From assembly GCA_937135995.1 (NCBI GenBank), contig CAKZOF010000329.1, forward strand, positions 1 to 7,246: a stretch of 7,246 nt of DNA. Direction: 5' to 3'. Shown piece by piece: positions 4,512 to 7,246 of this stretch. The stretch's first letter is position 1. Every line of letters starts with the position of its first letter. The position numbers were made by a program, and so were the translations under genes. Source of the DNA: an uncultured Pyrinomonas sp. (GTDB lineage: Bacteria > Acidobacteriota > Blastocatellia > Pyrinomonadales > Pyrinomonadaceae). The notes below the pieces were generated by a model. The model was not told the origin of the DNA, searched no databases, and worked only from the letters and a program-made list of their open reading frames with translations.

Positions 4512-5374
4512 GCCGTGTGCGGCGTGGTCTTTATCTCATTCCGTCGATCTTCACGGCGGCCAACATCTGGCTAGGGTACTTCGCTGTGATCAACGCGCTG
4601 CGCGGTTTCCAATTGGTGGCCACGGGCGACGGCTACGCCGAGGCGGCCACACATTTCGACAACGCCGCGCGCGCCATCGGATGGGCTGTGCTCTTCGATG
4701 CACTCGACGGGCGCATTGCGCGCATGACGCGGACCAACACGGAGATAGGCATTCAACTCGACTCGATCGCCGACGTGTTGACCTTTGGCGTTGCGCCAGC
4801 GGTGCTGGCCTACTCTTGGGGGTACGGCTCGGCGTTGGCCGAAGGGAGCGACGCGCACAAGCTCGGCTGGTTCTTCTCCTTTCTCTATCTTGTGTGCGGC
4901 GCTTTTCGGCTGGCGCGGTTCAACGTCCAAGCGATGCGTCCGGCGAGCGACCGCGCCGACAAGAAGAGCTTCGTCGGGTTGCCCATTCCAGCGGCGGCGG
5001 GCACCGTCGCCGCCGTGGTCCACTTCGCCCCAGCGCCGTTGGTTGTCCACGGTGCGGAGCGGGCGATGCTCGGCAGCGCCGCGCTGATGGGGTTGCTTGC
5101 GGTGCTGGCGGCGCTGATGGTGAGCACGGTGCGCTATCCTAGTTTCAAGGGGGTCGGCGTGCGTCGGCGGAGCGCGCGCACGCTGATCTTGGCGCTGGCG
5201 GCGGCGAGCACGCTCGTCTGGTTCTATTCGCGCCCGACGCTGCTGGCCGCCGCCGCGGGCTACACGCTGTACGGCGTCGCGGCGCGCGTGGCCGCGCTCG
5301 GCAGGCGGTTGTTTGGGCTAGGGGCGCACAGGGCCGAAAGCCAGCAGGCCACTTCGGGTGGTGAACAGAACTAG
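4508..5374 (+). CDS. pssA: CDP-diacylglycerol--serine O-phosphatidyltransferase
   Basis: This 288-residue integral membrane enzyme joins CDP-diacylglycerol and L-serine to give phosphatidylserine, the substrate of Psd just upstream. The CDP-alcohol phosphatidyltransferase signature DG-x2-AR-x8-G-x3-D-x3-D is complete at residues 67-89 (D67, G68, A71, R72, G81, D85, D89). The PssA-typical IPSIFTAANIWLGYFA (11-26) and FVGLPIPAAAG (155-165) are present, followed by several hydrophobic segments to about residue 265. The last ~20 residues (from RRLFG) are hydrophilic. ATG 4508 overlaps the psd TGA as ATGA and is preceded by GGAGG (4498-4502) at 5 nt, so the start is firm. The final 57 bp also encode, on the other strand, the end of the convergent beta-propeller gene. 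Confidence 0.94.
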   Translation: MSRVRRGLYLIPSIFTAANIWLGYFAVINALRGFQLVATGDGYAEAATHFDNAARAIGWAVLFDALDGRIARMTRTNTEIGIQLDSIADVLTFGVAPAVLAYSWGYGSALAEGSDAHKLGWFFSFLYLVCGAFRLARFNVQAMRPASDRADKKSFVGLPIPAAAGTVAAVVHFAPAPLVVHGAERAMLGSAALMGLLAVLAALMVSTVRYPSFKGVGVRRRSARTLILALAAASTLVWFYSRPTLLAAAAGYTLYGVAARVAALGRRLFGLGAHRAESQQATSGGEQN

Positions 5375-6337
5375 GTCGGCGGCGCGCAGCGGCGGCGCGG
5401 CAGTGGGCGCGGGAACCGGAAGAAAAGCCAGCGCACGGCCTGTGGCGAGGTCCAGCACCACGGCTAAGTCGCCGGCCAGCGGCGTGAACAGCGCGGCGTC
5501 ACGGTCGACCAGCGGCGTTGCGACGACGCGCCCGGCCAACTGCTTCTTCCACAAGCGCTTGCCATCGCTCGCGTAGGCGCGGACGAAGTTATCGAGCGAC
5601 GCGGCGACGCAGCCGCTGTCGGTAGCGGCCAGCGCGAGCACGGCGGCGCCAGCACGCGCCGCCCAACGCGGAGCGGCGGCGTCAGGGGAAAAAGCGAGCA
5701 GGCGACCGTCGGCCGTGGCGCAGTAGAGCGTGCCTTTGGCGTCGACGGCAAGCCGCTGGGGCGGGCTTGCGGCGCGCCAGCGGGCCGCGACGCGCCCCGC
5801 GCGATCGAGCGCAAGGATGTCGCCCTCGGCCGTGCCGACGTAGAGAAGTCCGGAGGCCAACAGCGGCGGAGCGCTGGCGCGCACGTCGGCGCGCCAGCGT
5901 GGCTGGCCGGAGTTGGGGGCGATGGTCGTCAACGCGCCCTCGGCCGTGACGATGTAGAGCAGGTCGGGGCCGGCGACGAGGTAGCGCGCTGGCGAGTCGA
6001 GCGCCGTTTGCCACAGCGCCACGCCCGTGGCCGCGCCGAGCGCGCGCAGGATGTGGCCGCCACGAGCACTGCCCGAGGCGACGTAGACGGCGCGACCATC
6101 GGCCACCGGCGCGGCGCTGATCTCACCGCCCAGCTCGGCGCGCCAGCGCAACTGCCCATCGCGCGCGGCGAGGGCCACCAGCGTTCCACCGGCAACGGGG
6201 ACGTAGACGCCATCGCGATCGGCGGCCGGTGCCAGATCCGTCGTTTGGTGGAGCGGCGCTTGCCAGCGAAGCGCTAGCGGAGCGCGCAGGGGCGCGTCGC
6301 CGGGCGGCCACAGCAACAAGACGAGCAGCAAGGCCAT
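5318..6337 (-). CDS. PQQ-type beta-propeller repeat protein (BamB-like fold)
   Basis: The 339-residue product begins with a hydrophobic segment (ALLLVLLLW, 2-10), probably a short signal peptide or anchor, so export to the periplasm is likely. From about residue 40 to the end it consists of PQQ-like propeller blades of the form D/G-x-V-Y-V...G.L.ALDA..G...W. Examples are GTLVALAARDGQLRWRAEL (51-69), LLYVGTAEGDILALDRAGR (164-182), TLYCATADGRLLAF (203-216) and NFVRAYASDGKRLWKKQL (250-267). The fold is shared by BamB and many proteins of unknown role. There is no lipobox Cys as in E. coli BamB, and no neighbour points to the BAM complex, so bamB is not assigned. ATG 6337 is taken as the start; GTG 6382 would add 15 residues and overlap guaA. 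The gene overlaps the pssA end by 57 bp. Confidence 0.8.
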   Translation of the reverse strand: MALLLVLLLWPPGDAPLRAPLALRWQAPLHQTTDLAPAADRDGVYVPVAGGTLVALAARDGQLRWRAELGGEISAAPVADGRAVYVASGSARGGHILRALGAATGVALWQTALDSPARYLVAGPDLLYIVTAEGALTTIAPNSGQPRWRADVRASAPPLLASGLLYVGTAEGDILALDRAGRVAARWRAASPPQRLAVDAKGTLYCATADGRLLAFSPDAAAPRWAARAGAAVLALAATDSGCVAASLDNFVRAYASDGKRLWKKQLAGRVVATPLVDRDAALFTPLAGDLAVVLDLATGRALAFLPVPAPTAAPPLRAADLVLFTTRSGLLAFGPVRP

Positions 6338-6370
6338 GGAACCGTTTGGACGCGGCGCGAAGGGAAAAGG

Positions 6371-7246
6371 ATGATGGATCACGACGCCCTGATCATACTT
6401 GATTTCGGGTCGCAGTACACGCAACTGATCGCGCGGCGCACGCGCGAGCTGGGCGTTTGGTGCGAAATCCTGCCGCACGACGCGCCGCTCGACGAGATCG
6501 CCGCGCGACGGCCCAAGGGGCTGATCTTTTCGGGCGGCCCAGCATCGGTTTACGCGCCCGGGGCCCCGCGTCCGCCCGCCGGATGGCAGCAGCTTGGCAT
6601 CCCCGTGCTCGGCATCTGCTACGGCCTGCAGGTGATGGTGGCCGAACTCGGGGGCGAGGTGGAACCGGCACCAGCGCGCGAATACGGGCGGGCGCGCGTG
6701 CGCGTGGTGGCGCCCGACAGTCCGCTGCTCGGCGGCCTTGGCGCGGAACTCGACGTCTGGATGAGCCACGGCGACCGCGTGCGGCGGCTTCCTGCAGGCT
6801 TTCGCCCGGCGGCGGAGACGACGGAAGCGCTTAATGCGATCGAGGACTTAAGCAAGCGCTTATTCGGGCTTCAGTTTCACCCGGAGGTCACCCACACGCC
6901 GCTCGGCGGCGAGATCCTGCGCCGCTTCGCCGTCGACATCTGCGGGGCGCGCGCCGACTGGTCGCCACGCGCCACCCTCGACGAGCAGGTCGAGCGCGTG
7001 CGTGCGTTGGTGGGCGAGCGCGGGCGGGCCGTGTGTGCGTTGTCGGGCGGGGTCGATTCGGCGGTGGCGGCGGCCATCGTCCACCGGGCGATGGGGCGGC
7101 GTCAGACCTGCATCTTCGTTGACACGGGGTTGTTGCGGGCCGGCGAACGGGAGCGGGTCGAGCGCTGGTTCGGGCACCGTTTCAACCTGCGCGTGGTGAG
7201 CGCGGGCGTGCGTTTTTTCGAGCGCTTGCGGGGCATCGTCGATCCG
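6371..7246 (+). CDS. guaA: GMP synthase (glutamine-hydrolysing), 3' truncated by window edge
   Basis: The first 292 residues of GMP synthase, which converts XMP, glutamine and ATP to GMP in purine synthesis, are present with no frameshift. The N-terminal class I glutamine amidotransferase domain shows ILDFGSQYTQLIARR (9-23), FSGGPASVY (53-61), the nucleophile C83 in GICYGLQ, WMSHGD (130-135), and H170/E172 in QFHPEVTHT. The ATP-pyrophosphatase domain begins near residue 205, with the PP-loop SGGVDS at 225-230 and FVDTGLLR at 249-256. The dimerisation domain lies beyond the edge. GAAGGG (6359-6364) lies 6 nt before ATG 6371; ATG 6374 is an alternative. The start codon is only 33 bp from that of the divergent propeller gene, so its promoter must lie at least partly in that gene's 5' coding sequence. 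Confidence 0.95.
   Translation, partial: MMDHDALIILDFGSQYTQLIARRTRELGVWCEILPHDAPLDEIAARRPKGLIFSGGPASVYAPGAPRPPAGWQQLGIPVLGICYGLQVMVAELGGEVEPAPAREYGRARVRVVAPDSPLLGGLGAELDVWMSHGDRVRRLPAGFRPAAETTEALNAIEDLSKRLFGLQFHPEVTHTPLGGEILRRFAVDICGARADWSPRATLDEQVERVRALVGERGRAVCALSGGVDSAVAAAIVHRAMGRRQTCIFVDTGLLRAGERERVERWFGHRFNLRVVSAGVRFFERLRGIVDP

Noticed and set aside
5318..6337. Naming the propeller gene bamB
   Set aside because: The fold is shared by many families. There is no lipobox cysteine and no outer-membrane assembly gene nearby.
5929..6834. Open frames opposite the propeller gene and in other frames of guaA
   Set aside because: They are antisense or shifted shadows of clearly homologous genes, with Arg/Ala/Pro-rich translations.
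6825..6862. AAGCGCTTA repeated twice and two TTA codons within guaA
   Set aside because: These are short repeats inside conserved coding sequence. TTA codons are rare here, but two close together are not enough evidence of regulation.
1..7246. Search for CRISPR arrays, tRNA or rRNA genes, insertion sequences or phage genes
   Set aside because: No regularly spaced repeats, no tRNA cloverleaf with a recognisable T-loop, and no transposase or integrase motifs were seen.

Overview
This is a GC-rich bacterial chromosome segment made almost entirely of housekeeping genes. One long gene-free stretch and one orphan DGQHR-domain (DndB-like) gene stand out. The gene set (TsaB, RimI, a DUF465 coiled-coil protein, a short archaeal-type phosphatidylserine decarboxylase overlapping PssA, and GuaA) suggests a Gram-negative organism that makes phosphatidylethanolamine. 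A deltaproteobacterial or myxobacterial-type lineage is plausible, but this is an inference from gene content and not a firm assignment.

Layout. Bases 1-300 are the 3' end of a PLP-dependent cystathionine lyase gene (closest in memory to plant-type cystathionine beta-lyase). Bases 301-1156 hold no convincing gene but contain several inverted repeats, a 12-bp palindrome, and a 21-bp direct repeat whose copies start exactly 60 bp apart. A plus-strand series follows: a DGQHR/DndB-like gene (1157-2278), tsaB (2323-3039), rimI (3065-3538), a DUF465 gene (3600-3836), psd (3909-4511) and pssA (4508-5374). A minus-strand PQQ-type beta-propeller gene (6337-5318) converges on pssA with a 57-bp overlap of coding ends. 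It diverges from guaA (6371 to the right edge, cut off), with 33 bp between the start codons.

How the genes work together. TsaB belongs to the enzyme complex that makes the t6A37 modification of tRNA, and RimI acetylates protein N-termini; the two are very often neighbours. PssA makes phosphatidylserine from CDP-diacylglycerol and serine, and Psd decarboxylates it to phosphatidylethanolamine; the ATGA overlap couples their translation. GuaA makes GMP. The DGQHR protein has no phosphorothioation (dnd) or other modification genes beside it in this window.

Most notable non-gene signals: (1) an AT-rich island at the tsaB/rimI junction with two GCAT-N4-ATGC sites 23 bp apart, one of them a perfect 14-bp palindrome resembling an ARG box; (2) a hairpin between a GAGGAG Shine-Dalgarno and the psd ATG that could bring the two to normal spacing; (3) G8 and T8 tracts early in psd; (4) a 9-bp perfect stem directly upstream of a candidate promoter for the DGQHR gene. 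No CRISPR array, tRNA, rRNA or insertion sequence was seen.
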